This document shows positions 46,748-58,247 of a stretch of DNA of 64,000 nt, piece by piece. The stretch comes from Diplocarpon mali. Lineage: Eukaryota; Ascomycota; Leotiomycetes; Helotiales; Drepanopezizaceae. The stretch lies in contig JAENRP010000044.1 of the NCBI GenBank assembly GCA_024741835.1, positions 152,435 through 216,434 of the forward strand, read 5' to 3'. The position numbers and the translations under genes are program-made. The first letter of the stretch is position 1; every line of letters starts with the position of its first letter. The notes under the pieces are model-generated. The model was not told the origin of the DNA. It did not search any database and saw only the letters and a program-made list of their open reading frames with translations.

Positions 46748-49291
46748 ATGAGGGCCGGCCTTCTGGGTAGTAGCAGGTCTGCTACGAGAGCAAGTCAACC
46801 TCCATCCCCTCCAGAACTACTCAATTGACTCGTCGCAGTGCTCACCCACCAGCTGCCTCCTCCAACGTTGCACCCGCAGCCTCGCAACAGCCTCCACCTC
46901 CACCACCTCCTACAAACCCAACCTCGAATCACGCACGCCTCCCTACCCCAAGCTCCTCAAACGCCTCAATCTCGTGCGGCAAGCCCTCAACCCTGACCGC
47001 AGGCTCACCCTCGCCGAGAAGATCCTGTACTCGCATCTCGCCGACCCGGCCGAGTCTCTCCTTGCTGACACGGACAACGGGCTCAACATTCGCGGCAATG
47101 CGAACCTCAAGCTTAAGCCGGACCGCGTGGCCATGCAGGACGCGTCGGCGCAGATGGCGCTGCTGCAATTCATGACCTGCAACCTGCCTGCTACGGCTGT
47201 GCCTGCGAGTATACATTGCGACCATATGATTGTCGGCGAGCGCGGCGCGGACGTGGATCTGCCCGAGTCCATCAAGGGAAATAAGGAGGTATTTGACTTC
47301 TTGGAGTCAGCGGCGAAGAAGTACGGCATCGAGTTCTGGCCTCCTGGAGCGGGCATCATCCATCAGACGGTTTTGGAAAACTACTCCGCGCCAGGCTTGA
47401 TGATGCTCGGCACGGACAGTCACACGCCGAATGCTGGGGGTCTGGGCGCCATCGCCATCGGTGTTGGAGGCGCAGATGCCGTGGACGCTCTCGTTGATGC
47501 GCCGTGGGAATTGAAGGCTCCCAAGATCCTGGGGGTGAGGCTGGAAGGTCAACTGAATGGCTGGGCGTCACCCAAGGATGTGATTCTGGCTCTGGCAGGC
47601 CAGTTGACGGTCCGCGGAGGGACGGGATTTATCATCGAGTATCATGGACCGGGAGTCGACTCCTTGAGCTGCACGGGTATGGCTACGATCTGCAACATGG
47701 GTGCTGAGGTCGGGGCTACGACTTCTGTGTTTCCGTTTTCGCATCGCCATATCCCATACCTTGAGGCTACATACCGGGCGTCCATTGCTGCTCAGGCTCA
47801 GGCTATCGCTGACTCCGAACAACATTCGAATCTCCTGAGAGCCGATGATGGCTGCCACTATGATGATTTGATCACAATCAACCTGTCTACCTTGGAACCG
47901 CATGTCAATGGACCCAACACCCCCGATCTGTCGACGCCGTTGTCAGTCTTTGCCCAAGCAGTCAAGACGAACAACTGGCCCGAAACCGTATCTGCTGGTC
48001 TGATTGGAAGCTGCACAAATAGCTCGTACCAGGACATGACGAGAGCAGAGGATATTGTCAAGCAAGCGACAGCAGCTGGTTTAAAGCCCGCTACGGATTT
48101 CTTCATCACTCCTGGCAGTGAGCAGATTAGGGCAACATTGGAACGCGACAACACCATTGCCACATTTGAGGAGGCTGGTGGGATCGTCCTTGCGAATGCT
48201 TGTGGTCCTTGGTAAGGCCACATCTTTGCTCTTCAGAGCTTCCCGGACGCCGGACCAGACGACGAGTATATGCTAATCTGCCCAGTATTGGCCAGTGGTC
48301 CCGTACCGACGGCATCAAGAAAGGCGATAACAACGCCATCTTCACATCCTACAACCGCAATTTCCGCGGCCGCAACGACGGCAATCCTGACACCATGAAC
48401 TTTCTCGCCTCCCCGGAGATCGTGACTGCTATGAGCTACGGCGGCAGCACATCCTTCAACCCTCTCACCGACGCCCTCCCCACCCCCTCCGGCACCCCCT
48501 TCCGCTTCGCACCCCCCACCGGCTCCGAGCTCCCCAGCTTCGGCTTCGAAACCGGCAACCCGGCTCTTCTCCCCACGTCGGGCGCCCCCTCCCCCTCCAC
48601 GCCCGTCGTCGTCTCCCCCACCTCATCCCGACTCGCGCTCCTCTCGCCTTTCCCCCCCTTCCCGGCCTCTGACCTGAAGAACCTCAAAGTCCTGTACAAA
48701 GTCACCGGCAAATGCACCACCGACACCATCTCCGCCGCGGGGCCCTGGCTCAAGTACAAAGGCCACCTGCCGAACATCTCCGCCAACACCCTGATCGGTG
48801 CGACGAACGCCGCCACCGGTGAGGTCAACGTCGCGTACGACTTTGACGGTAGCACATCCGGCATCCCAGAGCTAGCGCAGAAGTGGAAAGACCAGCAAAT
48901 CCCCTGGCTCGTTGTCGCCGAAGACAACTACGGCGAAGGCTCCGCGCGCGAGCATGCCGCGCTGCAGCCGCGATACCTCGGCGGGCGTCTCATCCTTGCG
49001 AAATCCTTCGCGCGCATCCACGAGACGAACCTCAAGAAACAGGGCGTCGTGCCGCTGACCTTTGCTAACGGAGAGGACTACGCGCGCATTGATGCGTGCG
49101 ATGATGTGAGTACCGAGGGCCTATACGATGTTCTGACCAGCGGCGGGAAGGGAGACGTCGGCTTGAAGGTTGTGAAGCGGAGTGGAGAGACGTTCGTGCT
49201 CGAAGCGCGACATACGCTTAGTCAAGACCAATGTGGGTTTATCCTAGCTGGGAGCGCACTGAACCTCCTGGCGGGGATAAATCAGTCGTGA
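46748..49291 (+). CDS. ACO2: mitochondrial aconitase, Aco2 type (homocitrate dehydratase)
   Basis: My model is exons 46748..46776, 46853..48211 and 48286..49291, 797 residues. The iron-sulfur cluster Cys are in [10 protein letters not shown] and, across the second intron, ANACGPCIGQW. Aconitase signatures include [21 protein letters not shown], the substrate-binding [12 protein letters not shown] and [13 protein letters not shown]. The overall sequence fits the Aco2/AcoB branch, which in yeast converts homocitrate to homoaconitate in lysine synthesis and weakly supports aconitate hydration; classic Aco1 is less likely. The middle carries an extended Pro- and Ser-rich linker (about residues 540-590). 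The N-terminus needs the first intron (GTCTGC to ACCAG, 76 nt): only then does an ATG reach the in-frame presequence ending [10 protein letters not shown]. That intron's donor is weak, so the first 10 residues are uncertain. Confidence 0.9.
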
Positions 49292-49868
49292 CGCAGACGG
49301 AGCCGAAGGAAGTAAAATGAGACGAGATACGTTTGGGAGACGGGACAAAACTACCGACGTGGATTGGGCGGTGGGCGGCGGGCGGCTGGCGATGTATATG
49401 TGAGTGCAGAATAGACTACCGAAGGAAGTCATGAAGACACGCGACAGTGTACAGCATAGAAGTGTGTGTAGCTGAGGCTGGCAACCAGTTGGCAGTGGAC
49501 GGCGCGGTCTCCCATGATCCTGACGGTGATAATGGCTCTCGCCTTGTCAGACTCTGCAGCTCGCCGATTCTCCAGCTCTCTAGGTTCCCGGTTGAGGGAT
49601 CCCCCGTCGATAGATCTCGCGAGACAGAAAAGAAACTCATACCTGACAGCCAGCCAATCTTACTGGGATGAAGCAGGCACCGGGCAAAATCACTTTCTCA
49701 CTCGGAAACCACGTGCAAAGTAAACACATCACGGGAACTGTTCAAGTGTCAAATTTTCGAGCTCCACGCCTCATCTCTCCCTCCCTCCCAATCTTTCTCT
49801 CCACAACCACACAAACCTCCTCAGCGGCGAGCCCTCCAAGCCTGGGCCTTCTCAGTCGCCATCGACCG
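49292..49868. other. convergent intergenic ACO2 / Gln-rich gene
   Basis: About 580 bases between convergent stop codons. Nothing further is recognised. Confidence 0.5.
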
Positions 49869-52447
49869 TCAGGCGATGGAGGGAAGCGCCAAAGTCCCAG
49901 CAGCAGCCCCCCGGATCGTGTGGTTGGGCTTGTAGACCCTGGCGGGCCCTCCCTCCTCCTGCTGGCGAGCTGGTGGTGGGGGAGCTTGGGACTGCAATGC
50001 CTGCTGGACGGCCACAGGTGCGTCGGCCATCATGCATTCACGGGGGATACCTGGGATTGGTGGTGCGGCTGCTGATGGTCCAGCTACCGACGATCCAGCT
50101 ACCGACGATCCAGCTACCGACGATCCAGCTACCCACGACCCGACTGCTGACGATCCGGCGAATAACTTGTGCGATTTGGCCGGTCTGGTCGGCGTGACCA
50201 TGGCTGGCCGAGGAGTGCCTGCTACCGCCGACCCAGCTGCCGACCCAGCCGAGCCCTTGCGCGAAGCCGACCTGCTCGACGGGGTGACTCCGCCCATGCC
50301 ACAGACCCAGTCCTCGGAGACGTAGATCTTGTGCTGCGCCCAGGTGTTGCGCGCGCACTTGCAGCACTTTTCGCGCTCGATCAGCTCCTGGCCCTTGCTG
50401 CGGTAGGTGTAGTTGATGCCGTTGCAGGTGACGCCCGAGTGCTTCTTGGTCTCCATCGTGCAGAGGAAGTAGTCGGTCTTGCGCTGCTCCAGCAGCTCGG
50501 CCTTGCGCTTCTTGCTACTCGGTGGGCTGCGCCTCGGCGTGGCAGCGGGGGTGCGGGGGGCAGCGTGTGCGTGAGGGGCGGGAGTTTGGGCAGAAGGGTT
50601 TGCGAGTTGCTGGCCGTCGAATCCGCGGCTTGCCTGGGACGTGTGAGCATCTCCTGGGACTGGATGGTCGGAGAACCCGCCGCCCGTGTTTTGGTTGGGC
50701 TGCGGGAACATCTGCTGCGTGTTCTTGCGAGGCATGTTGTATGATTGGAAGGGGTCTTGCTGCGAGCAGTCTTGTGGAGCGCTGACTTGCTGCTGCGCAA
50801 CAGCCTCTTGCTGGATGTACTGACCAAGCTGCGGGGGAGACATGATCTGGATGTCCTCTTGAGGGACGTGGAAACCGAGGAAAGTGCCTTTCTGTTGGAA
50901 GCCCTGGCCTTGGAAGGCTTGGGACCGGCTGGCGGATTGCCAGTCACCTTGCCGTTGAGGACCTTGAGTGTTTTGCTCGGCAACCTGCTGTAGCACGCTC
51001 TGCTGAGGGACGCGGAGCTGTTGAGCCCCCTCTTGCTGCTGAGCCTCTTGTGGAGGGGTTGGCTGCTGGACGGCTACTCTCTGAAGAGGCTTTTGAGGGG
51101 GACTCTCGAGCTGATCAAACTCCGCGTGAGCGTCGTATTGCAAAAGAGCGTCAAGCAGCATGTCACCTTGGTCAAGATCGCGCTGCGGAACGTTCCTCTG
51201 CTGGAAATCGCCTTGCGGCGCGCTGACATGTTGAGCGTTGTATGGTAGAAGCGCGTCAAGCTGGACTTCGCCTGGGTCAACACCACTGGGCTGGGCCACT
51301 CCTTGTTGAATCGTGCTAAGGAACGGAACACCTGGGAAGTAGATCTCGGCATACGGATCGAACATGGTCAGCGGGTTAGGCGCCACCTGCAGTGCTTGCG
51401 CCATGTCGATCTGGTAGTTGTGGAGAGCGAGCACAGCCGTCTCGAGCTGGAGGTTGCGCTCGCAGAAGCCGTTCGCCAACTTCTCGGCCGCATCCTTCTC
51501 CTGTCGCAGTGTCTCGATCCCGCTGTCGCTTCCGAGGCTGCGGACCAGCTTCTCCACGTCCTCCTTTTGCTTTCGCAGCTCCTCGATCTGGGCCTGGGCA
51601 GCGCCGAGTTGCTTCTGGAGGGACTGGCCGGTCGGACTGCAGCTGATGGCAGCCGAGGCGCCGGCGCGCGCGCTCATACCCTCTTGGATGTTGGTGTTGA
51701 TCGTAGCCAACGCGGCGGCCCGAGCCCTCATGGCGTCTTGGATCTGGAGGTGATTGCCGAGCTGCTCCATGATCATGCTGCGCGCATCATCCAGGCTGGT
51801 CAGGCCGTCGAGCCGCGCCTTGAACAGAGCGGACCCTTCGTGATCCTCGATCGAGATCGGCTCGCCGTCGGCCTCGACTGCGACGCAGGGTTAGCCGGGG
51901 CGCGGGGTAGGAGGCGCCGCAACTTACGACTGCGCAGCAACTTCTCGACTATGAAGGTGAGGACGGACTCGCACGCCACAGGGCTGCTCGTGAACTGGCC
52001 GAAGAGCTGATCCAAACCCCGGCGGAATTTGGCGGGGATCCGATCGACCGACCAGTCCTCCTTGACCTTGCGCTCGTTCAAGGCACCGACGAGGAAGCGT
52101 TGCGCCTTGGTCCTGTCTCTCGCGCTCAGCATGCTCATGGAGCAGATCCAGGGTAAGCTCGAGGCGATCGCGACGAAGTGCTTGGGGAGGATTGGATCCT
52201 GGGCGGGGTCGGAGGCGATAGCTGCGAGGGGTAGCGCCTCTGAGCGGCGGTCTGCGTCGTTTGCGACCTCGTCAGGGGTGATAGCTGGGCGAGGTGGTGT
52301 CTCTGATCTGTGGTATTCGTAGTCTGTGGCATCGTCAATGGCATCAGCGGTGGGCGGTGGTGCCTCTGATCTATACTCGTTCTCGTTGGTGAACTCTTCC
52401 ATGAAGTCGCGCTCGAAAGCGCTGCGTGGTTGGTCGTGATCCTGCAT
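49869..52447 (-). CDS. Gln-rich orphan protein with coiled coil and Cys-rich module
   Basis: Two exons on the minus strand, 52447..51928 and 51877..49869, encode 842 residues; the intron has a GTAAGT donor and GCTAAC branch. Layout: an acidic N-terminus (MQDHDQPRSAFERDFMEEF); three degenerate repeats of about 22 residues centred on RSE(A/T)(P/L)P (about 25-90); a probable helical domain (about 95-175); a coiled coil (LQKQLGAAQAQIEELRKQKE, about 240-300); a long Gln-rich low-complexity region (about 330-580); a basic stretch (RRSPPSSKKRKAEL); a Cys-containing module (FLCTMETKKHSGVTCNG ... EKCCKCARNTW ... WVCGMGG, about 620-690); and a Val-Ala-Gly-Ser tandem repeat from a 15-bp minisatellite. 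Basic signal plus Gln-rich tract suggest a nuclear regulatory protein, which is inference. I do not recognise the family. It is divergent from LST8. Confidence 0.75.
50077..50151. repeat. 15-bp coding minisatellite, five units
   Basis: Five contiguous 15-bp units close to GATCCAGCTACCGAC, the middle ones identical. On the minus strand they encode VAGSS pentapeptides near the C-terminus of the Gln-rich protein. The unit is a multiple of three, so copy-number change would not break the frame. Confidence 0.92.
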
Positions 52448-52833
52448 GATTGCGGCTGTCGATCGTGATTCGGGGTCGCTGTGAAGGGAGTGGTATGGAG
52501 AACGAAGGACGAGGATCTGAGAGAGAGACTTGCGCGGGGCTCTTATACCCGTCCAGAGTCCTCGCGAGCCGTGAATTCGAAGGCAAAGGTGAACTCCACG
52601 GCGGGGGCGTCGCGAGATGTCAACATACTGCCCGATGCGGCGGCGGTGACCGGGCGGTGAGCCAGTCGGATCTGGGGCCGCAGCGCGGACTGGCCAATGC
52701 AACGTGCGCGTCCTCGCGAACGGCAATCCGAAGGGGGAAAGAAGTGCAGCAGATTGCGCCGACTTGCTCTTGCCCATCCGCGCATCGATCTACGCGCTCT
52801 CGCCATCTCGGGCCAGAGAAGAAATCTGCCACC
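52448..52833. promoter_or_regulatory. divergent promoter region, Gln-rich gene / LST8
   Basis: 386 bases separate the start codons. Both promoters must lie here. No motif is claimed. Confidence 0.45.
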
Positions 52834-54047
52834 ATGTCCGTGATCTTGTGTACCGGTGAGTCTCGGCGCCTCCCACCTCGTCGTCGACACCCTCCCGCCG
52901 CCGCATCTCCAGTCGCCCCTCGGCCGCCAGGATGACCGTCGGGCCCGAAATCTTGGCTCTGGACGTTGCTGACATGTGTCTCCTCATCACAGCCGGGTAC
53001 GATCATACCATCAGGTCGGTGCCGCTGTCCCCTGGAATCTGCAGGCCGGGTGGTTGACGTGGTCAGATTCTGGGAAGCTCTGTCGGGCATCTGCTCTCGA
53101 ACCATCCAACACTCCGACTCGCAGGTCAACCGCCTCTGTATCTCTCCCGACAAGCGCTTCCTCGCAGCCGCCGGCCACCACACGGTGAAGTTGTACGACA
53201 TCAAGTCGACAAACCCAAACCCTCTCCTCGCCTTCGAAGGCCATACCGGGAACGTCACCGGCGTCGCGTTCCACTGCGAGGGCAAATGGATGGTGACCAG
53301 CTCGGAGGATGGCACGGTGAAGATCTGGGAGACGAGAAGCGGCTCGGTGCAGCGCAGCTACTCCCACGGATGTCCCGTCAACGACGTGGTGATCCATCCC
53401 AACCAGGGCGAGATCATCAGCTGCGACCGAGGTGGGAGCGTGCGCATATGGGATCTGGCGGAGAACAACTGCTCGCACCAGCTGATCCCCGAAGAAGACG
53501 TGCCGGTGTCCAGCGTCACGGTCGCGAGTGACGGCTCCACCCTATGCGCCGGCACGAATACGGTGAGGCCGCCGAGATCGAGTCCTCGGACCCGAGCTGA
53601 CGCGCGCAGGGCAATGTGTATGTCTGGCACCTCGTCCAGTATCGCGAGAAGACGACCCTCGTTCCCATCACCCACTTCGCCGCCCACGCCAACTACATCA
53701 CCCGCGTTCTGCTCTCCCCCGACGTCAAGCACCTGGCAACCTGCAGCGCCGACCACACAGCCAAGATCTGGGAAGTCAAGGACCTCGAATCGATGCTGCC
53801 CGTGCCAGGCCAGCCGCAGGCCGACCAGAGCCCTAAGCCTTTCAAGTTGGAAAGCACATTGACGGGCCATCAGCGCTGGGTATGGGACTGCGCATTCAGC
53901 GCAGACTCGGCCTATCTGGTCACGGCTTGCTCGGATCACTACGCGCGCTTGTGGGAGTTGCACAGCGAGCAGATCATTCGGCAGTACAATGGGCATCATC
54001 GGGGACTGGTCTGCGTTGCGCTCAATGACTACTCGGAGGCTAGGTAG
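52834..54047 (+). CDS. LST8: TOR complex WD40 subunit Lst8
   Basis: Four exons, 52834..52855, 52993..53014, 53067..53562 and 53610..54047, encode 325 residues. The first two exons are 22 nt each and rebuild MSVILCTAGYDHTIRFWEAL, the conserved Lst8 start. Seven WD repeats follow, for example VNRLCISPDKRFLAAAGH, VTGVAFHCEGKWMVTSSEDG, VNDVVIHPNQGEIISCDRGG, ITRVLLSPDVKHLATCSADH and VWDCAFSADSAYLVTACSDH, ending HHRGLVCVALND. Lst8 binds the TOR kinase domain in TORC1 and TORC2 and so takes part in nutrient and growth control. The first intron is 137 nt, longer than most here. Third positions are strongly G/C. Confidence 0.95.
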
Positions 54048-57000
54048 AGGTCACATTTGGGGGGCGTTTAGCGACGGTTGTGGCAAGGATGGAGGCAGGC
54101 GTTCAACGTGGGTGCAGGGCGTATAGGATAGAAGTCGGCATCAGATGGGAGAAGAAGAAAAGCAAGCCACCACTATCTCTCCTCCTTTGCAGCCAGAGCT
54201 TGAAACCCTCGTCTTTCTCGATTGTCATCATCCCCTCCTAACCCGAAGCTAACCGTCCATACCCTCCCAAACCTCGTCAACAGCCGCGTCCTCGAGCTCC
54301 CATTGAATCAAAGAGGCTGGTCGTTCCGCTCCGTGGCAGAAAAACAACAAAAAGCGGCAGAATGACTCAGCAGCACCCAAGGATCCCGCGCTAAACGACC
54401 AGCCTCCCTATTTCCTGGGGCCTCGCACACTCGCTTATTCCGCGGGCCACTTCGCGACGGATTCCAAAGATGAGGGAGACGGTGATGGCTGGTCGATTCG
54501 CGTATCCTCTGCCGGGATGGCGGGTACCTCGTCTGCTCTGTTTGCTCTGGGGATGAGGGAGGGGGTGAATTGAAGGGGGGGTAGGGGAGGGGGGAGAGAG
54601 GAGGGAGAGGGGAATAGGGGGGATAGGGGGGATGGAGAGGAGTCAAGTAAAGGAGTAACAGGAGGGAAAAGAGAGGATACAGAGGAACCAAGGAAAGTGG
54701 GAGAGGATAGAAAGAGGGGAGTAGCAAGAGGGGATAGAGAGGAATGAGGGAGAAGGGAGACAGAGGAAAGGGGATAGAAATCGATGGCCCTGCTTGCCAA
54801 GGGAAACGAGGGACAAGTATCAGAATCTCCGAGGCATGTGTCCGAGATACTACAGAGCGAGGAGATGGGCGTAGGAATCGGAAGAAGCTGATAGCTACAC
54901 ACTGCTCCCAGCAAATAGGGACAAGACTTCACAGTAAAGGAACGGGTTGGGGGGAGAGGGGAGAGGGGAGAGGAGTTTCTTTGATAAGATGGGATTTGTT
55001 TGTAGGCTACTCCTTTGCGATGGTTGACCAGTACGGATGTCGGTGGGGCTGCGGGTTCTGTGATCTCGTGGGAATGCGATGCATAGGCGTACATGTAGGT
55101 ATCAACAGAGGGTGCTCGAGCGCTTCGAGATGATCGAAAGGAAGACGTGCTTGGAGGGGGACTTGGAGACGTGCTTGGAGACGGATCTCTGGGTCTTTGT
55201 CGGAGAGGCAGAGGGGTGGATGTTTGGATATACCATGCTGTAACGAATAGGCCCGCGCGCTCGATTCCTCCTCTTCTTCTCTCTTGTTTTCCCCCATTCT
55301 CTGATCCACAACCCCTCTCCACGTCTTTGATCCTCGTCCATGCACCGCTTGGTGCCCGGCTGGCACGCAGCTGCTATACATCTGAGCCGCGCATCATCCT
55401 CGTCCTGTCCCTAGGAGACCGATCAAGAGGGCACAGCGGGTATCGCTGACCCCTCGGCATCGCAGCTCCATGTCGCTTCTGCACCTGGGACTGGGTTTCT
55501 ACCTCCCCTGGTCACGTGTCCGGATTTCCGTGAGCCCCCGTCGCCAATCCAAGAGCCTCCAGGCGCGACCGCCGCCCACCCCGAGCGAGCGTTTCTCTCC
55601 TGTCGGAGCTGTGTTCGCGTCTCCCGCCGGCGGCTCGAGGATGCTGAGCGGGAGTGAGGATTCGAGGAGAGTCTCTGCGGGGGAAGAGAAGCAGCAGGAT
55701 AGGGCAAGTCACGGCAAAGTAAACAAGCATCTGAGCTCGCATCTGGCGCGTGCGAGGGAGGCGCTTGAGGGGTTGAGAGTGCGGCTTCTCGTGCTGGGGG
55801 GGGGCTGGAGAGCGGCACCTGGGTATAACCACTCGCCCTGCCACGTTTGCGACGCTCCTTGACCCAGGTTGTGAACACTACGAAGGCCGACGCGTCGGCC
55901 GACACACGACGCCGCGATCCTCGCCGTCCTGGGTGAGGGATGCCGTCGACATGACGCGGCGGCAGGCCGTCTCCGAGGCTGCGGGAGAGCGAGGAATCAT
56001 AGACAGATCTGCCCCTCGCTTCAATCTTATGCCCGGAACATACTGTAAGCAGCTGTCGAGTCGGCAGAAATCAGGGGGGAGGGGGACGGGCGAGACGTAC
56101 GAAGAACCCCCTAGGGTACAGGACGTGCCGGCCACGCATACATATTCAGCTAATCGCAATCAACAGGGCCCAGACGGATTAATGGAATGCGAGATGAACC
56201 TACATGTCTGCATCACGCACTCCCCACGAGCAAAATCCTGCTCCTAGAGAGCGCCGCAGGCACAGTCTCGGGCGCTTACGCTGGACAGGTATACCGAGGT
56301 TTTAGCCAACAATGAACGGGCTTCTGCAAGTGTTCTTTGGTACCACGAGGGACCCCTCGCGGACAGTCTTTTGCGCGGAAAATAGAAGATCGATAAGATA
56401 ACTTGACGACTAGGCCCGGTGCAGCTAAGCGAATCAACAATCAAGAGACTGGCCCAGTCTTCCAACCCGGCAATGCGTAAACTTGACAGGCCAAGCTCTA
56501 CTCCAACTTCTATTTTGTACGGAGGCGGGAATCCGAGCGGTCGTGCACCGTGAAGGAGAAGTTGCGAAAAACAGGACTATCCGATCATGGCACCCTGCTC
56601 GCTCCTGTCGAATGTGAGCCCGTCTCTCCTTGCTTTGAATATGAAGAGGGGTTGTATACTGATTATAAGATATTTCAAGATTTCCGCTCCACACCGAGGT
56701 ATGATTCTGGGTCCGGTCTGCCACATAGCGGGTTCCCGGGTGCGAATCAGGTCGTGAAGCCAGCCGAGGGGCTCATTACAGAAGTGTATCTGGCGACCGA
56801 GAAAAGAGATCGCGCAAGGTCAGCTGGAGACGCAGAGTTGGGTTTGAAGGTGGAAGGGAAAGAGACGCTGCACAGATAGCACAAGGAGAGGTAGCACAGC
56901 TGCACATCGGAATCCCAAATGCTCCTGCCAAACAGTCGCAGGGATTCAAGCGAACTGCTGTGGTGCAAACAGAACAAGGGACGGAAACCGTGTTCGCAAG

Positions 57001-58247
57001 TGGCGCGGCTTGGATATGTGGAATTCCACTGCTCAGGACTGGGAGCTGCAGAGACAGTACTTTAAGGGTATATGCTGGGGATGGCTCAACTGATTCAAAG
57101 CTAGAAGGAAGTTCGTGAAGCTGCTAGACCGCAGTGACTATGCAAACAGGCGAAGCTACACTTCAAGCAGACCAGCAACACGGCGCCTCTTGAAGTTGCC
57201 TCACGCGAGCCGACCGAGCAGTGGAATAGGTTAAAACATGAACAGCTCGTATCACAGACAACTTCTTTGCGAGTGGGTATCATCGAGAGAAAACAATAAA
57301 GCACAAGATACACGCACAATGAGAGACATCAACCATCTGTGCCATGGCAATTCATATCCTGGCTGTCTCTTGCAGTCCGACAGGCAATACAAGTAGTAGC
57401 TGCTATTTCTGCTGCCTACCTGGTCTCTTCGGCTCCGGCTCCCTTTCCCTCTCTTGCACAACCGGCCGCTCATTGGCGAGTTTCCGTTCACAGTTGCTTA
57501 CTGCGCCGCCACACAGCTCATCAATCTTCTGTGCCATCTCCAAGCTCTCTTCATCAGTCTTCCTCTCGCAAGATTGATACACATATCATCCCTTGGCCCT
57601 CCTTTCTTTTACCACATGTGGCAAGAGATGTTTGCCAAAGTTGGCTTTGCGTCTTGGTCGAGCCGCGATTTCGGCCATCTTTTGCGCCCTCTAGAAAGGA
57701 GTCTGGAGAATTGGATAGATCAAGCGTGGATCCATGGCGGCCAGGTCTGCGTTTCGACAGTTTCTTTGGGTACGGGCTCGTAGAGGGGGCCTCGCTCAGC
57801 TTGTCTTTTCAGGTGGAAGTCGAGGACGCCTTCGTCAAAAATCCTGGCTTTTCTCGAGCCGTACTTGACGGCGGTGCTTTTTTATTTCTGCTCGAACCTG
57901 GGTTCGTCGGATTGGGTCAGTGGAGATGGAGGCCGGATTGGAAAACTTTCCGTCAAGCAAGACAGAGGTACTAGATATTACAGTTTAGGTTTCGAAGACG
58001 GCTCATCTACTGTAGATGGGTCTCCATATCCTTGGATAATAGGAGAAATCGGCTCTTTTTGATTTGCAGAATTAGCGCTTAAAGCATCTTGAGAATGAAA
58101 ATTCTTCTTTCTTTCCGATCAGAGAGGTGATGCGTGGTAAGTTTACTCTAAGCATTTCAGATTCGATGGGGCCTTTTGCAGTAGCTCTTACCTGCTGGCT
58201 CGTCTGTGACGTGAGACTATCATCGCCGTTCCGGCTATGATTTGCAG
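54048..58247. other. 4.2-kb gene-poor, partly low-complexity block
   Basis: Purine-rich (GGGA/GAG) low complexity dominates about 54540-54990; it creates a long minus-strand Ser/Pro/Leu frame (54435-55322) that I regard as an artefact. Frames at 55423-55905, 56550-56879 and 57339-58062 have no ATG or no family features. No repeat element or RNA gene was recognised. Confidence 0.5.

Noticed and set aside
54435..55322. 295-codon minus-strand Ser/Pro/Leu frame
   Set aside because: Produced by a long purine-rich low-complexity tract (CT-rich on that strand); no domain, and composition explains the absence of stops.
57339..58062. Overlapping plus-strand frames, one 211 codons long
   Set aside because: The longest starts at GTG; ATG-started versions are short, in different frames and have no recognisable features or consistent splice joins.
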